A stretch of DNA of 64,000 bases. It comes from Desulforapulum autotrophicum HRM2. GTDB lineage: Bacteria; Desulfobacterota; Desulfobacteria; Desulfobacterales; Desulfobacteraceae. The stretch's first letter is position 1. Each line of letters begins with the position of its first letter. Position numbers and translations under genes: made by a program. The DNA is taken from the NCBI RefSeq assembly GCF_000020365.1, contig NC_012108.1, positions 5,030,001 to 5,094,000 on the forward strand, written 5' to 3'. Below the pieces are notes generated by a model. It ran no database searches, was not told where the DNA came from, and saw nothing but the letters and a program-made list of their open reading frames with translations. Shown here in pieces: positions 15,877-24,788 of this stretch.

Positions 15877-18279
15877 ATGAAACTTTACATCGATTTTCAA
15901 GGGATGACCCGGATTTTTGGCCGTGCGGCCGACCAGGGACGAGATCAGCTCTTTGAGCATGAAACCTATGACCTGTTGCGGGCCCTTGGCTCTGAATCCG
16001 TTCCCGAACATCTGCTGTTTGCCAGGGACCTTCGCCTCACATCCGATCTGCTGGCCCCCTTCCCCGGTCGGAAAGTGGTGCTCAAAATCGTCAGCCCTGA
16101 CGTGGTGCATAAATCCGATATGGGCGGCGTCAAGGTGGTTCCAAAGCTTGCCGGAAAGGTGAGAAGCGAAGGCCGACGCATGGTGGACCGGGTCAGCGAT
16201 AGATTTGCAGCCTTTGTGGAAACCCACCCGGACCAGGTGCCCGAACCCTTTAAAGATCTGACGGGCAAGGCGTTGAGAACCGCTGTTAACAATCGAATCC
16301 AGGGGGTGCTCATCACCGAATACCTGCCCCCTGAATCCGATGCCCTGGGCAACGAACTGCTGGTGAGCCTCAGGTGGACCCGGGAGTTTGGCATGGTCAT
16401 TACCGCAGGCCTGGGAGGGATCGACACGGAACTGTTTGCCGAACGGTTACGCCCGGGCCAGGCCGTGGTCTCGGCATCCACGGCCCTTGTGACAGCCCAG
16501 ACATTTTTTGAGCTGTTCCAGACAACCATTGCCTATGGAAAACTCTCCGGCCAGACCCGGGGCGGAAAAAGGCTTGTCTCCGACGAACAGATACTTGAGT
16601 GCTTTGGCGCCTTTATTGCCGTTGGCAACCATTTCTCACCGTTAAACCCAGGCGTGTGCCACACCATTGAAGAGCTTGAGGTCAACCCCTTTGCCCTCAA
16701 GGATTACGAGATGGTTCCCCTGGACGGTCTGTGCCGGTTCAAAAAACCGACAACACCCACCACCCCCAGAGAAACCGACAATATCGACAGTCTGCTCCAC
16801 CCCGAATCCGTTGCCATCCTGGGGGTGAGCGCCACCCAAATGAACTTTGGACGCCATATCCTTGAAAATATGGTCAAGGCCGGTTTTCCCGAAAAAAAGA
16901 TCACCCTTGTCTCGTCCACGGCCAAAGAGATCGACGGCATCGCCTGTGTCAAGGATCTGACCCGCTTACCAACAGTGGATCTTCTGGTCATTGCCGTAGG
17001 GGCAAAACAGGTCCCTGGCCTGGTTGACGATATCATCGACAACCACCGGGCCAAAAGCGTCATCCTGATCCCGGGCGGACTCGGAGAAAAACAGGGAACC
17101 AAAACCATGGCCCGGACCATGGCGGCGAAGATTCACCAGGCCCATTGCCTTGGCAAAGGCGCACCCCTGTTCCTTGGGGGAAACTGTCTTGGGATTATCA
17201 GCCGACCGGGAGGGGTGGACACCTTTTTCACCCCTGAAAACTGTTCGCCCAAACGACGCCATACCCCTCCTTCAAAGACTGCCCTGATCAGCCAGAGCGG
17301 CGCCTTTGCCCTGGTTCGAATGACCGCTCTTGTGTCGGGAGATCCTGCCTATACCATCACCGTGGGCAACCAGACCGACCTCACCATCGGCGACTTTCTT
17401 ACCTGGATGGCGGACGCACCGGAAATCGCCATTATCTTCGTCTATGTGGAGGGATTCAACGATCTGGACGGCCTCCATGCCTGCAGGGGCATCCGACGGG
17501 CCGTTAAAAGAGGAAAGCAGGTAATTGTCTACAAAGCCGGCCGCACACCTGAAGGAAAACAAGCCACCTCCGGCCACACGGCCAGCGTGGCAGGCGATTA
17601 CATGGTCTGCACCTCCTGCCTTGGCCAGGCAGGCGCCCTGGTCACCGACTCCCTTGAAGAGTTTGACGGGTTGATGAACCTTTCAACTTTTCTCCATGGC
17701 AAAAAGATCACCGGCAACCGGATCGCGGGTCTCAGCCCGGCCGGCTTTGAAACCGTCGGCATTGCCGACTCCCTCCAGTCCAGGGACTCGTGCCTTGAAC
17801 TGGCACAATTTCAACCGGAAACCCAGAAAACCATTGCCGCCCTTTTTGACAAAGCCGGTCTCACCGAGATCATGGACATTAAAAACCCCCTGGACATTAC
17901 GCCGGGCGCACCGGACATGGTCCATGTGGGTGCAATCAAGGCCATGATCCAGGACAAAAACATTGATGCTGTTGTCCTCTCCCTTGGATCCCTGGCTCCT
18001 GCCACGGGGGACACCCCGGCTCTGGACGACCCGTCAGGATATACCACAACCCCTGGAAGTCTTGCCACGCTTCTGCCGGAAATTGCAGCCACATCCCCAA
18101 AACCCGTGGTGGTGTTTAACGATGCCGGCCAGGCCCATGACCCCATCAACAACCGGTTGAGACGCCAGGGTTTTCCCGTGTTCAACACCTGCAGTCAGAC
18201 CATGACCCTTGTGGCGAGATACATCGCCTATCGGCTCGGACTTAAATCCTTAATTGAGAACGAACAAAATGCACAATAA
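15877..18279 (+). CDS. Acyl-CoA synthetase (ADP-forming), beta-alpha domain order
   Basis: An 800-residue NDP-forming acyl-CoA synthetase, converting an acyl-CoA, ADP and phosphate to acid plus ATP or the reverse. Residues 1-290 are the ATP-grasp (beta) half, with Lys-Ser-Asp-Met-Gly-Gly-Val and Glu-Val-Asn-Pro-Phe-Ala. A CoA-binding Rossmann domain follows (about 308-400, His-Pro-Glu-Ser-Val-Ala-Ile-Leu-Gly). The succinyl-CoA-ligase-like part (about 465-790) includes Ser-Gln-Ser-Gly-Ala-Phe and the phosphohistidine loop Ser-Gly-His-Thr-Ala-Ser-Val-Ala-Gly. The ATP-grasp part first is the permuted order also seen in Pat-like and some bacterial enzymes. The 3' end overlaps the next gene by 11 bases. 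Confidence 0.88.
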   Translation: MKLYIDFQGMTRIFGRAADQGRDQLFEHETYDLLRALGSESVPEHLLFARDLRLTSDLLAPFPGRKVVLKIVSPDVVHKSDMGGVKVVPKLAGKVRSEGRRMVDRVSDRFAAFVETHPDQVPEPFKDLTGKALRTAVNNRIQGVLITEYLPPESDALGNELLVSLRWTREFGMVITAGLGGIDTELFAERLRPGQAVVSASTALVTAQTFFELFQTTIAYGKLSGQTRGGKRLVSDEQILECFGAFIAVGNHFSPLNPGVCHTIEELEVNPFALKDYEMVPLDGLCRFKKPTTPTTPRETDNIDSLLHPESVAILGVSATQMNFGRHILENMVKAGFPEKKITLVSSTAKEIDGIACVKDLTRLPTVDLLVIAVGAKQVPGLVDDIIDNHRAKSVILIPGGLGEKQGTKTMARTMAAKIHQAHCLGKGAPLFLGGNCLGIISRPGGVDTFFTPENCSPKRRHTPPSKTALISQSGAFALVRMTALVSGDPAYTITVGNQTDLTIGDFLTWMADAPEIAIIFVYVEGFNDLDGLHACRGIRRAVKRGKQVIVYKAGRTPEGKQATSGHTASVAGDYMVCTSCLGQAGALVTDSLEEFDGLMNLSTFLHGKKITGNRIAGLSPAGFETVGIADSLQSRDSCLELAQFQPETQKTIAALFDKAGLTEIMDIKNPLDITPGAPDMVHVGAIKAMIQDKNIDAVVLSLGSLAPATGDTPALDDPSGYTTTPGSLATLLPEIAATSPKPVVVFNDAGQAHDPINNRLRRQGFPVFNTCSQTMTLVARYIAYRLGLKSLIENEQNAQ

Positions 18280-20542
18280 AGATGCAGCCCACCTCGATCT
18301 TTTGTTTAATATCAGCGAGCTTGCCAACCTTGTCACGGCAAGTTCGGATCTTGAAAGCTTTTTAACCCATTCGGTTGATCTTGTGGCCCGTCACTTCAGC
18401 GCCCCGGTCTGCTCCATCTATCTATACAATGAGACATCAGGCCACTTAACCCTCAAGGCCACAAAGGGTCTTAAATCCGACGCTGTCAACAAGATACACA
18501 TGGAGCCGGGAGAAGGACTGGTAGGCCGTTCGTTTGAGACCCTTTCCATTATCCGGGAAGGACATGCCAGCAAAACCCCCGGGTTTAAATATTTTCCAGA
18601 GGCCGGAGAAGATCTGTTTAATTCGTTTCTCTGTGTTCCCATAAAGCGGGGGGTTGAAAAGATAGGCGTTCTGGCTGTCCAGCACCAGGAGCTGAATTAC
18701 TTTGACATCTCCGACGAAAGGGCCATCCGTGCTGTTGTTGCGCAGCTTTCCGGAGCCATTGAAAACGCCAGGCTTCTTATGGAACTTTCCCAGACAAAGG
18801 ACGAACAACCCCCTGGGCGCCCCCTTGGATTTATAAAGGGGAAAGGCGCCACCGGGGGCCAGGTTCTGGGAAAAGCCATCCTCCTTGATGGAAAACAAAA
18901 ATCCATTCTCCACGACCGGCTGCCGGGGGAAGATCAATTTACCAAAGCTGATTTTCTCCAGGCCCTTGAAAAAACAGCTCTTTCCCTCAAGGAGCTCCAG
19001 CAGGCGTTTGCCAGAAGATTACCTGAAAGCGCCTCCCTGATATTCACGGCCCACTTCATGATATTAAAGGACAAGAATTTCATCGGGAAGATGGGTGAGC
19101 TCATGGATAAAGGCACCCTGCCCTGTGATGCCGTCCGGGAAATTGCAGGAAAATACATTGATATTTTTACGTCAAGCCCCCATGAATACATGAAGGAAAA
19201 GGCCCTTGATGTGGAAGATCTTGCCGTGAGGATACTCCATAATTTCAATGTGCAACAGGATGAGACCGCCTATGAAAAGGGTGGCATCGCCATTGCCCGG
19301 CAGATCTACCCTTCCGATATCCTTAAACTTGTCTCAGGGGGAATCAAGGGAATCATACTGGCAGGCGGTGGCATCACCTCCCATGTGACCATCCTGGCAA
19401 GATCCCTTCAGATCCCCCTCATTATTGCCGAAGCCCCCGGGCTTTTAACCCTTGCAGACGACACAACCATTCTCATGGATGGCGACCAGGGGAACCTCTA
19501 CATTAACCCTGAAAAAGAGACCCTGGCGCTCTTTAAAACAAGGGTTGCAGCAGAGCAGGAGTTGGGATCGACAACCATGGAGCAACAGACCCTCACCCGT
19601 GACAGGGTGCAGGTCAAGCTGCTGGCAAACATAAATCTTCTGGGGGAAATCGCCCTTGCCAGAAGGCTGAATGCCGAAGGGATCGGCCTGTACCGTACAG
19701 AATTTCCCTTTTTAATCAGGAGCTCATTTCCGTCCGAGGCGGAACAATACCACATCTATAAACGGCTGTTTGATGAAGCCGGAGCAATGTCCGTTAACTT
19801 CAGGACCCTGGATGCCGGTGGAGAAAAGACCCTTGCCTACAGCAATTTGCCAAAGGAGGCAAATCCTGAACTGGGCCTCAAGTCCATCCGGTTTTCCCTG
19901 GAACACAGGGATCTCTTTGAGTCCCAGATCCGAGCCATTCTAAGGGCCGCCGCAGGAAAAAAGAACGTCGGGATAATGTTTCCCCTGGTTTCCTCCATTG
20001 ATGAATTTATCGAGGCAAAACAGATAGTCCTTGATTGCATGGAGACCCTTTGCCAGGAATCCCTTGAATTCAACGACAGTATAAAAACAGGGGTGATGGT
20101 CGAACTGCCCTGCGTGATTGAAACCATTGATGCCTTTGCCCGGGAGGCAGATTTTTTTTCCATCGGCACCAATGACCTGATCCAGTACATGCTGGGCGCC
20201 GACCGTGCCAACCCCATGGTGGCCGACTACTATATCCCCCATCATCCGGCCGTGAATAAAGGCATCGCCAAAATTGCCTCAGCGGCCCGCAACCACGGCA
20301 TTGAGGTGACCGTGTGCGGCGAAATGGCCCACGAACCAAAACATATTCCCTTTCTGCTCGGTGTGGGCATCCGAAGCCTGAGTGTTGACCCGCGGTTTCT
20401 GCCCAGGGTTCAGCAGACCGTCATGGGCCTCAGTATGGAAGACGCCGAAAAATATGCCGGAAAAATGCTCGCCCAGACCCGGGTCAGCAGTGCAAAACAG
20501 GTGCTTGACTCCTGGGATCCCGCCCCAAGGCCCGCTCCATGA
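18269..20542 (+). CDS. ptsP: GAF-domain phosphoenolpyruvate-protein phosphotransferase (EI-Ntr)
   Basis: A 757-residue PtsP-like protein. An N-terminal GAF domain (about 10-170) is followed by the enzyme I N-domain, the phosphohistidine domain with Gly-Gly-Gly-Ile-Thr-Ser-His-Val-Thr-Ile-Leu-Ala-Arg (about 365-377), and the PEP-binding TIM barrel with Tyr-Arg-Thr-Glu-Phe and Ile-Gly-Thr-Asn-Asp-Leu-Ile-Gln-Tyr. It should move phosphate from PEP to an HPr/NPr partner in the nitrogen PTS. ATG 18269 is preferred to TTG 18254. It overlaps the ADP-forming synthetase, so production of both is linked. No NPr or EIIA-Ntr gene is in the window. Confidence 0.9.
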   Translation: MHNKDAAHLDLLFNISELANLVTASSDLESFLTHSVDLVARHFSAPVCSIYLYNETSGHLTLKATKGLKSDAVNKIHMEPGEGLVGRSFETLSIIREGHASKTPGFKYFPEAGEDLFNSFLCVPIKRGVEKIGVLAVQHQELNYFDISDERAIRAVVAQLSGAIENARLLMELSQTKDEQPPGRPLGFIKGKGATGGQVLGKAILLDGKQKSILHDRLPGEDQFTKADFLQALEKTALSLKELQQAFARRLPESASLIFTAHFMILKDKNFIGKMGELMDKGTLPCDAVREIAGKYIDIFTSSPHEYMKEKALDVEDLAVRILHNFNVQQDETAYEKGGIAIARQIYPSDILKLVSGGIKGIILAGGGITSHVTILARSLQIPLIIAEAPGLLTLADDTTILMDGDQGNLYINPEKETLALFKTRVAAEQELGSTTMEQQTLTRDRVQVKLLANINLLGEIALARRLNAEGIGLYRTEFPFLIRSSFPSEAEQYHIYKRLFDEAGAMSVNFRTLDAGGEKTLAYSNLPKEANPELGLKSIRFSLEHRDLFESQIRAILRAAAGKKNVGIMFPLVSSIDEFIEAKQIVLDCMETLCQESLEFNDSIKTGVMVELPCVIETIDAFAREADFFSIGTNDLIQYMLGADRANPMVADYYIPHHPAVNKGIAKIASAARNHGIEVTVCGEMAHEPKHIPFLLGVGIRSLSVDPRFLPRVQQTVMGLSMEDAEKYAGKMLAQTRVSSAKQVLDSWDPAPRPAP

Positions 20543-20561
20543 AAGTCATTGTGGTGCCGCA

Positions 20562-20581
20562 CAGGGGCCATGGCCCTTTAA
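20562..20581. terminator. Possible terminator hairpin after ptsP
   Basis: The palindrome AGGGGCCATGGCCCTT is followed by TTAATTTTAAT on the plus strand, between the ptsP stop (20542) and the end of the convergent metV-like gene (20613). The T-rich tail is interrupted, so strength is uncertain. Confidence 0.4.
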
Positions 20582-20612
20582 TTTTAATCGGAAAATTCTG
20601 CTTGACGACCGC

Positions 20613-21263
20613 CTACCGCTCCTGGACAAGGGTTCTCTGGACCTGATTCTGCCATTCCATGGCCGGCGTGATTTTCATGATGTTGTCCAGCCGGTCCTGT
20701 TTTTTCAACCGATTGTATATCTCTATCCAGGCACAGGGGACATTGGGATTTACCTCGCACATGCCTTTGTTTGTACCGCCGCAGGGCCCGTTGAACAGCC
20801 CCTTTGCGCAGCGGGTCACAGGGCAGACGCCGCCGGTATAGCCAAGGACACAGGCACCGCATGCCCGGCACCGCTCCTCATAGACACCGATCTCACGATC
20901 GATTCCAATGGCAACGGTATTGACTGCGGGAAAAATGGGTGTTTCAGGATAGGTTTCGGCCAGATACTGGCAACCTGCACCGCAGGCCATGGAAAGAACG
21001 CAATCATAGTTTCCAATGATGGGTTGGAGTTCTTCAAGAAAGAGTGGGTTGCACTGACGCTCAAGGGTGTATCCCGTTGCACGTGCAGGTCGATTTTCTG
21101 ATTTGAAAAAGAAGTTGAGGTCCATACATAACCGGTCTACCTCTCGTTGCCCGCCGCCAAGGCATACCGACGCACAGCCGCCACACCCCACAATCAGGAG
21201 TCTGTCATAGCCTTGCACTGCATCTATGATCTCTTTGAGGTTTTTTTGTTTTACCTTAACCAT
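20613..21263 (-). CDS. metV: MetV-like methylenetetrahydrofolate reductase C-terminal domain protein
   Basis: A 216-residue protein of the MTHFR C-terminal (zinc-binding) family, the MetV partner of MetF in Wood-Ljungdahl bacteria. Cysteine motifs run through it: Gly-Cys-Gly-Gly-Cys (about 27), Ala-Cys-Gly-Ala-Gly-Cys (about 93), Cys-Arg-Ala-Cys-Gly-Ala-Cys (about 132), and a Cys-Pro-Val-Thr-Arg-Cys-Ala-Lys-Gly segment with Asn-Gly-Pro-Cys-Gly-Gly. In acetogens the MetFV pair, with further redox subunits, reduces methylene-THF. No metF is in the window. The next genes upstream on the same strand are a tetraheme cytochrome c, an HdrC-like protein and a cytochrome b, 27 bases away, which suggests an electron-transfer link. 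Confidence 0.8.
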   Translation of the reverse strand: MVKVKQKNLKEIIDAVQGYDRLLIVGCGGCASVCLGGGQREVDRLCMDLNFFFKSENRPARATGYTLERQCNPLFLEELQPIIGNYDCVLSMACGAGCQYLAETYPETPIFPAVNTVAIGIDREIGVYEERCRACGACVLGYTGGVCPVTRCAKGLFNGPCGGTNKGMCEVNPNVPCAWIEIYNRLKKQDRLDNIMKITPAMEWQNQVQRTLVQER

Positions 21264-21290
21264 TGTCCTTCTCCAACCATAAAATCATCA

Positions 21291-21695
21291 TTAATTTTTG
21301 TTTGTGTGGCAGTCCCCGCACATTTCAGGGGTTTTGATCTTTGCCTGTTCTTTTGTACTTTTAATGTGGCAGCCCATGCATTGGTGATGGAACGCCTTTG
21401 TTGTATCAATGGAAGCGTCTGTATTATGACAGTCTTGGCACCGGATGTCTGGATTGTCTTCGTATAGTTCATCCTCGTCCTGTAAATTTTTACCCCCCTC
21501 ATAAACATGGTGGCAATCCAGGCATTCAAGGTTATCCATGTGAAGGCCATGGGGGAAAAACACAGCGGAACGCTGGCGGGTCTCGGGCATTGTTTCCTGG
21601 TTCAGCATTATTTCGTCCAAATCGGCCAGGGCTGACAGGGGGAAAAAGGTAAGGCAAAAGAAAATCAGGGTAAGAAAATGTCTGAATGAATTCAT
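21291..21695 (-). CDS. Periplasmic tetraheme cytochrome c (class III/c3-like)
   Basis: A 134-residue exported cytochrome. A signal peptide covers about residues 1-24. Four CxxCH heme-binding sites are visible: Cys-Leu-Asp-Cys-His, Cys-Gln-Asp-Cys-His, Cys-Met-Gly-Cys-His and Cys-Gly-Asp-Cys-His, together with extra histidines for the second axial ligand (Phe-Pro-His, Phe-His-His). Size and heme spacing fit the c3 family used by sulfate reducers to shuttle electrons in the periplasm. The gene overlaps the HdrC-like gene by four bases and is followed by metV, consistent with a single operon. Confidence 0.9.
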   Translation of the reverse strand: MNSFRHFLTLIFFCLTFFPLSALADLDEIMLNQETMPETRQRSAVFFPHGLHMDNLECLDCHHVYEGGKNLQDEDELYEDNPDIRCQDCHNTDASIDTTKAFHHQCMGCHIKSTKEQAKIKTPEMCGDCHTNKN

Positions 21696-22093
21696 TTCTG
21701 GGGACCTCTTGTCTCTTGACTGTAATCGTAAAAAACGTTCTGGGATCTGCAGACCTTCCTTGCAAGTGCTATCATCGAAGGGATATCAATGCCAAGGGGA
21801 CAATAGCACCTGGTGCAGAGGACGCAGCGCTTCCATACAATGTCTCTTATTTCTTCAAGGGCTTCACGGGTGACGTTTCCCTTTTTTTTGTACAGGGTTC
21901 CAATGCTGTTGATGAATTTGTGGGAGGGCATGTACCTGGGATCTTTCTCCCGGCACTGATACAAAAAACAACTGTCTGCACAAAGGGAACAATGTGCACA
22001 ACTCTTGAGTGATACCTGAATCTCTTTTTTCCTTGTCCAAAGGATTTCGTTAATTTTATCCGTGTCTACAGCCGGTTGAATCGGTGTACTCAT
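21692..22093 (-). CDS. HdrC-like 4Fe-4S dicluster protein
   Basis: A 133-residue cytoplasmic iron-sulfur protein with no signal peptide. The first cluster motif is Cys-Ala-His-Cys-Ser-Leu-Cys-Ala-Asp-Ser-Cys (about 32-42); the second is Cys-Val-Leu-Cys-Thr-Arg-Cys-Tyr-Cys-Pro (about 90-99), a shortened spacing seen in some HdrC relatives. In sulfate reducers such small subunits join a membrane cytochrome b and a periplasmic multiheme cytochrome in Hmc/Tmc/DsrMK-like transmembrane complexes. It lies between genes for exactly those two partners, with a 22-base gap to the cytochrome b gene. Confidence 0.85.
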   Translation of the reverse strand: MSTPIQPAVDTDKINEILWTRKKEIQVSLKSCAHCSLCADSCFLYQCREKDPRYMPSHKFINSIGTLYKKKGNVTREALEEIRDIVWKRCVLCTRCYCPLGIDIPSMIALARKVCRSQNVFYDYSQETRGPQK

Positions 22094-22114
22094 GATAAGG
22101 GAGAGTCTGCAGAT

Positions 22115-22855
22115 TTACCGCCAGACCCTGCTTCCTCCTTTGCCCAGGCTGTTTTGCTGGATTAGAATAAAACGGTTGATAAAAAAGTAGATCATATGGA
22201 CGAACCTGCTAAAGGGAAGGATCATAATCAGAACCTCTCCTGCTGCCATATGTATCAGGATCATGGCATTATAATTACCCAGATGGTGGTAGGCAAAAAT
22301 ACCGGTCAGAAAGGGTGTCCCCACCATGGCCAACATCAGATAATCAGATGGCGTGGTAATCGCCCTTACGGCCGGGGCAAAAAACCGCCTGATCAGGAAA
22401 AACAGGCAGCAGACAATGACAACCATGGCCAGAAGATCTGTAACCATTTCCGGAAGGCTCGGAAAGCTGATGTCAACGGAAAGATCCATGAGAATATTGT
22501 GTCCAAGCACAAAGAACGGGGTTGCAATAAGGGTCAGGTGAAAAATCATAGTCACGATCATCATGACAGGATGCCTGCCAAACACGGTGAGCCTGAACTT
22601 GGAAAGTCTGTATCGGAGGCAGGTTCGATCTAAAATGGAGGGTTCTTGTTCCTGTGCCGGCAATGTATTCTGGCGGGGTGCGGCCTGCCTTGCCCTGCTC
22701 AGGGAGTAGAATGTAATGATCTGGTAGAGCGTTCCACTCAAAAAGAATAAAAACGAAATCCAAACCATAGGGCCTTTGATAAAATCGGAAATAAGCATAA
22801 GCAATCTCCATACGTTAGTGCGTTTGGCCGGGGGAGCAATGGAGGACTGCTGCAA
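22115..22855 (-). CDS. Membrane cytochrome b subunit (NarI/DsrM/TmcC-like)
   Basis: A 246-residue protein with about five transmembrane helices. Histidines lie in the helices in a manner compatible with two b hemes (Phe-Gly-Arg-His-Pro-Val, Phe-His-Leu-Thr-Leu, Tyr-His-His-Leu, Ile-His-Met-Ala-Ala-Gly-Glu, Phe-Val-His-Met). The Ile-His-Met-Ala-Ala-Gly-Glu and Phe-Ser-Arg-Phe-Val-His segments are typical of the NarI-like membrane subunits of Hdr-type complexes. As first gene of the operon with the HdrC-like and tetraheme cytochrome genes, it probably connects the periplasmic cytochrome pool, or menaquinol, to a cytoplasmic acceptor. Confidence 0.82.
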   Translation of the reverse strand: MQQSSIAPPAKRTNVWRLLMLISDFIKGPMVWISFLFFLSGTLYQIITFYSLSRARQAAPRQNTLPAQEQEPSILDRTCLRYRLSKFRLTVFGRHPVMMIVTMIFHLTLIATPFFVLGHNILMDLSVDISFPSLPEMVTDLLAMVVIVCCLFFLIRRFFAPAVRAITTPSDYLMLAMVGTPFLTGIFAYHHLGNYNAMILIHMAAGEVLIMILPFSRFVHMIYFFINRFILIQQNSLGKGGSRVWR

Positions 22856-23261
22856 CTCACATTACACGTCAATGGGGGTTGTCGTACATTTTCTTCGTGT
22901 AACCCTAACCCGTTCCATCCTTCTCAATAGGGCGTTACCTTAAAACATTCTTTTGGGTAAGTAAAGTGCTCTTTTTAAAAAAATGACATCCATATCAAAG
23001 ACTTTGATTACGAAAGGGATAAAACTATTCTGTCGGAAGACTTGGGAATAACCTGCCGCTAGAATCTTACACCTAAAAGTTACAATTGAACCGTGTAATT
23101 CAGGGGGGAGTGATCTGCCAGAAACCCGGGGGCATCAAACCAGGAGCGCTGGGAATCCAATGCCTTGGGGTGGGGCAGGCAATGGGGTTATCCTGCATGC
23201 AGAAGACCGGAAAACGGGAGAACCCCTGCAACAATGTCCCTGGCAGAAGCCACGCGGTAAA

Positions 23262-23462
23262 TCAGGAAGAGAGTCCCATGCTCAGATTGTACAACCAGTT
23301 GGAGATTCGCCCCCGGGTTCCCCGGAAGATCAGAACAGAAAAACCGTTCTCCGTGCCTGGTGTCGTTCCCACAATGGCACACTGAACATGGCTGCCATTG
23401 TAGAACCAGCGCTCCTCCAGCCCGACTTTATTTAAAAAATAATTCCGGGCTGCAGATCTGTC
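23262..23462 (-). pseudogene. Lipase (class 3)-like fragment
   Basis: This 647-base gap between genes holds an open frame without start codon, bounded by stops at both ends. It reads Phe-Leu-Asn-Lys-Val-Gly-Leu, later Leu-Ile-Phe-Arg-Gly-Thr-Arg-Gly and Asn-Trp-Leu-Tyr-Asn-Leu. The Phe-Arg-Gly-Thr followed by Asn-Trp-Leu is the oxyanion-side motif of class 3 lipases. The Gly-His-Ser-Leu-Gly nucleophile elbow that should follow was not found in any frame downstream, so this is a decayed remnant. Identification rests on one motif and is tentative. Nothing else was recognised in 22856-23501. Confidence 0.45.
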
Positions 23463-23501
23463 CTAGGTCAACCCTCCCGGGACAGATCTCCAGACGCCAT
23501 A

Positions 23502-24593
23502 TCAGGCAGTCCAGTCTGCCTCCTGCACAGTTCGGACACTGCCATCTTCATTCAATGCAATGGATGATTTTTTAATTTTTGCCAGCAATTCATTGTTCTT
23601 GTCTTTCAGATCAAAGGCCGTGTCCACCCCCGCAAGGTAAATCGCCCCCATCCCGGCATCTTTGATCCGGGTGAGGCGCATCTCCCCGTCCTCATCCAGC
23701 CCATAGAGGGTCAACTCATCAAACACAGCATCATTTTCGTCAATCCAGAAATTTTTATCAAGGTCATAGGCTGCCAGTTCTCCAAATCCGTCTCCGGTTG
23801 AGGGGCCAAACAATTCGTGGCCGTCATTGATCACACCGTCTCCGTTTTTGTCCAGGGCTAAAAATCCGGTTCCCCATGAGGTCGCCTGAATTTCCTCTGG
23901 ATTTCCATCCAGATCCAGGTCAAAGGAAAAACCAACCCCGGAAAATTGGGGGGTGGTGACCCCGGCATTGACAATCAGGGGATCGATCAAGGTCACACCT
24001 TTTTCTGACCAGGAAAAAGACTCTTCCCTTAAAAAGGAGCGCGCCATTTCCATTTCAAATGAAAAATTAATTTCATTGCCGTCCATGGTGCTGACAATCC
24101 CGTTTGCAGAAAACCGAGTCTGTTCAGATTCAAAAGAGGTGTGGGTCACAGATTGCGAATATTCATAGGCAGAAAGTCGAGGAGGCAATTGGATGACGTC
24201 ACCCGGTGATAAATGTCTGTTTAACTGACTGATTCGACTCAGGTGAAAACAGCCTCCCGGATATTGCCGGACCACATTCAAATGGGTAAAATCATCCATG
24301 ATGGCATCCAGCATCTGTTTCATTTTTTCCATTTCAGCCAGGAACTGATCGGTCAGCTCAATGGCCGCCTGACCCTGGACCAAAACCGGCCGGTACCATT
24401 CACCATTCCGGCCAGACGAAGATTCGGCAGTGCCGGGAGAAGGGGATTGACGGGATTGTGCTTGATCCCTGATTTGGTTCATCTTCTGATCCACCAGGTC
24501 CATAAATTTAAATTCCCGGGTAACTTGCTGCTGTGTGGTTTCAGAATAACTTCTTGACGAGAAAAGATTTAAATTGAAATTTTCAATTTTCAA
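23502..24593 (-). CDS. EF-hand/calcium-loop protein of unknown function
   Basis: A 363-residue protein, taken from a TTG at 24593 because AAAGGAG lies seven bases upstream and the frame before it is an unlikely signal. It has no signal peptide. Residues 1-130 are polar with coiled-coil tendency; the middle is beta-rich. The C-terminal part has Asp-rich loops: Asp-Leu-Asp-Leu-Asp-Gly-Asn-Pro, Leu-Asp-Lys-Asn-Gly-Asp-Gly-Val-Ile, Asp-Leu-Asp-Lys-Asn and Leu-Asp-Glu-Asp-Gly-Glu. These resemble EF-hand or dockerin-type calcium loops. I do not recognise the family. It is monocistronic as far as can be seen. Confidence 0.7.
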   Translation of the reverse strand: MKIENFNLNLFSSRSYSETTQQQVTREFKFMDLVDQKMNQIRDQAQSRQSPSPGTAESSSGRNGEWYRPVLVQGQAAIELTDQFLAEMEKMKQMLDAIMDDFTHLNVVRQYPGGCFHLSRISQLNRHLSPGDVIQLPPRLSAYEYSQSVTHTSFESEQTRFSANGIVSTMDGNEINFSFEMEMARSFLREESFSWSEKGVTLIDPLIVNAGVTTPQFSGVGFSFDLDLDGNPEEIQATSWGTGFLALDKNGDGVINDGHELFGPSTGDGFGELAAYDLDKNFWIDENDAVFDELTLYGLDEDGEMRLTRIKDAGMGAIYLAGVDTAFDLKDKNNELLAKIKKSSIALNEDGSVRTVQEADWTA

Positions 24594-24741
24594 TGTCGGT
24601 CTCCTTTTACAAATTTTCAGCTGTCCCATCCTCTGGAATCAGCGCCGAAGGTGCGTGCCATCAGGGAATACCCCCTGCCTTTTTGTTGGGCAAGCAACAT
24701 ACAGACCATAAATCCATCTAACTGATTTATCAGGATAAATT

Positions 24742-24786
24742 AAAAATACCGAGAAAAGAGATCTCCCCTTTTTCCCGGTATTTTTT
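24742..24786. terminator. Bidirectional terminator-like hairpin
   Basis: The outer arms AAAAATACCG and CGGTATTTTT enclose a GA-rich/CT-rich interior that also pairs. Each strand ends in a T-run, so it can serve transcripts from either side. It lies downstream of the minus-strand operon 25-29.6 kb and is the likely end of it. Confidence 0.6.
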
Positions 24787-24788
24787 GC

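Noticed and set aside
21291-22855. A full Tmc or Hmc complex
   Set aside because: The HdrC-like subunit is only 133 residues with no CCG domain, and the other subunits of those complexes are absent.
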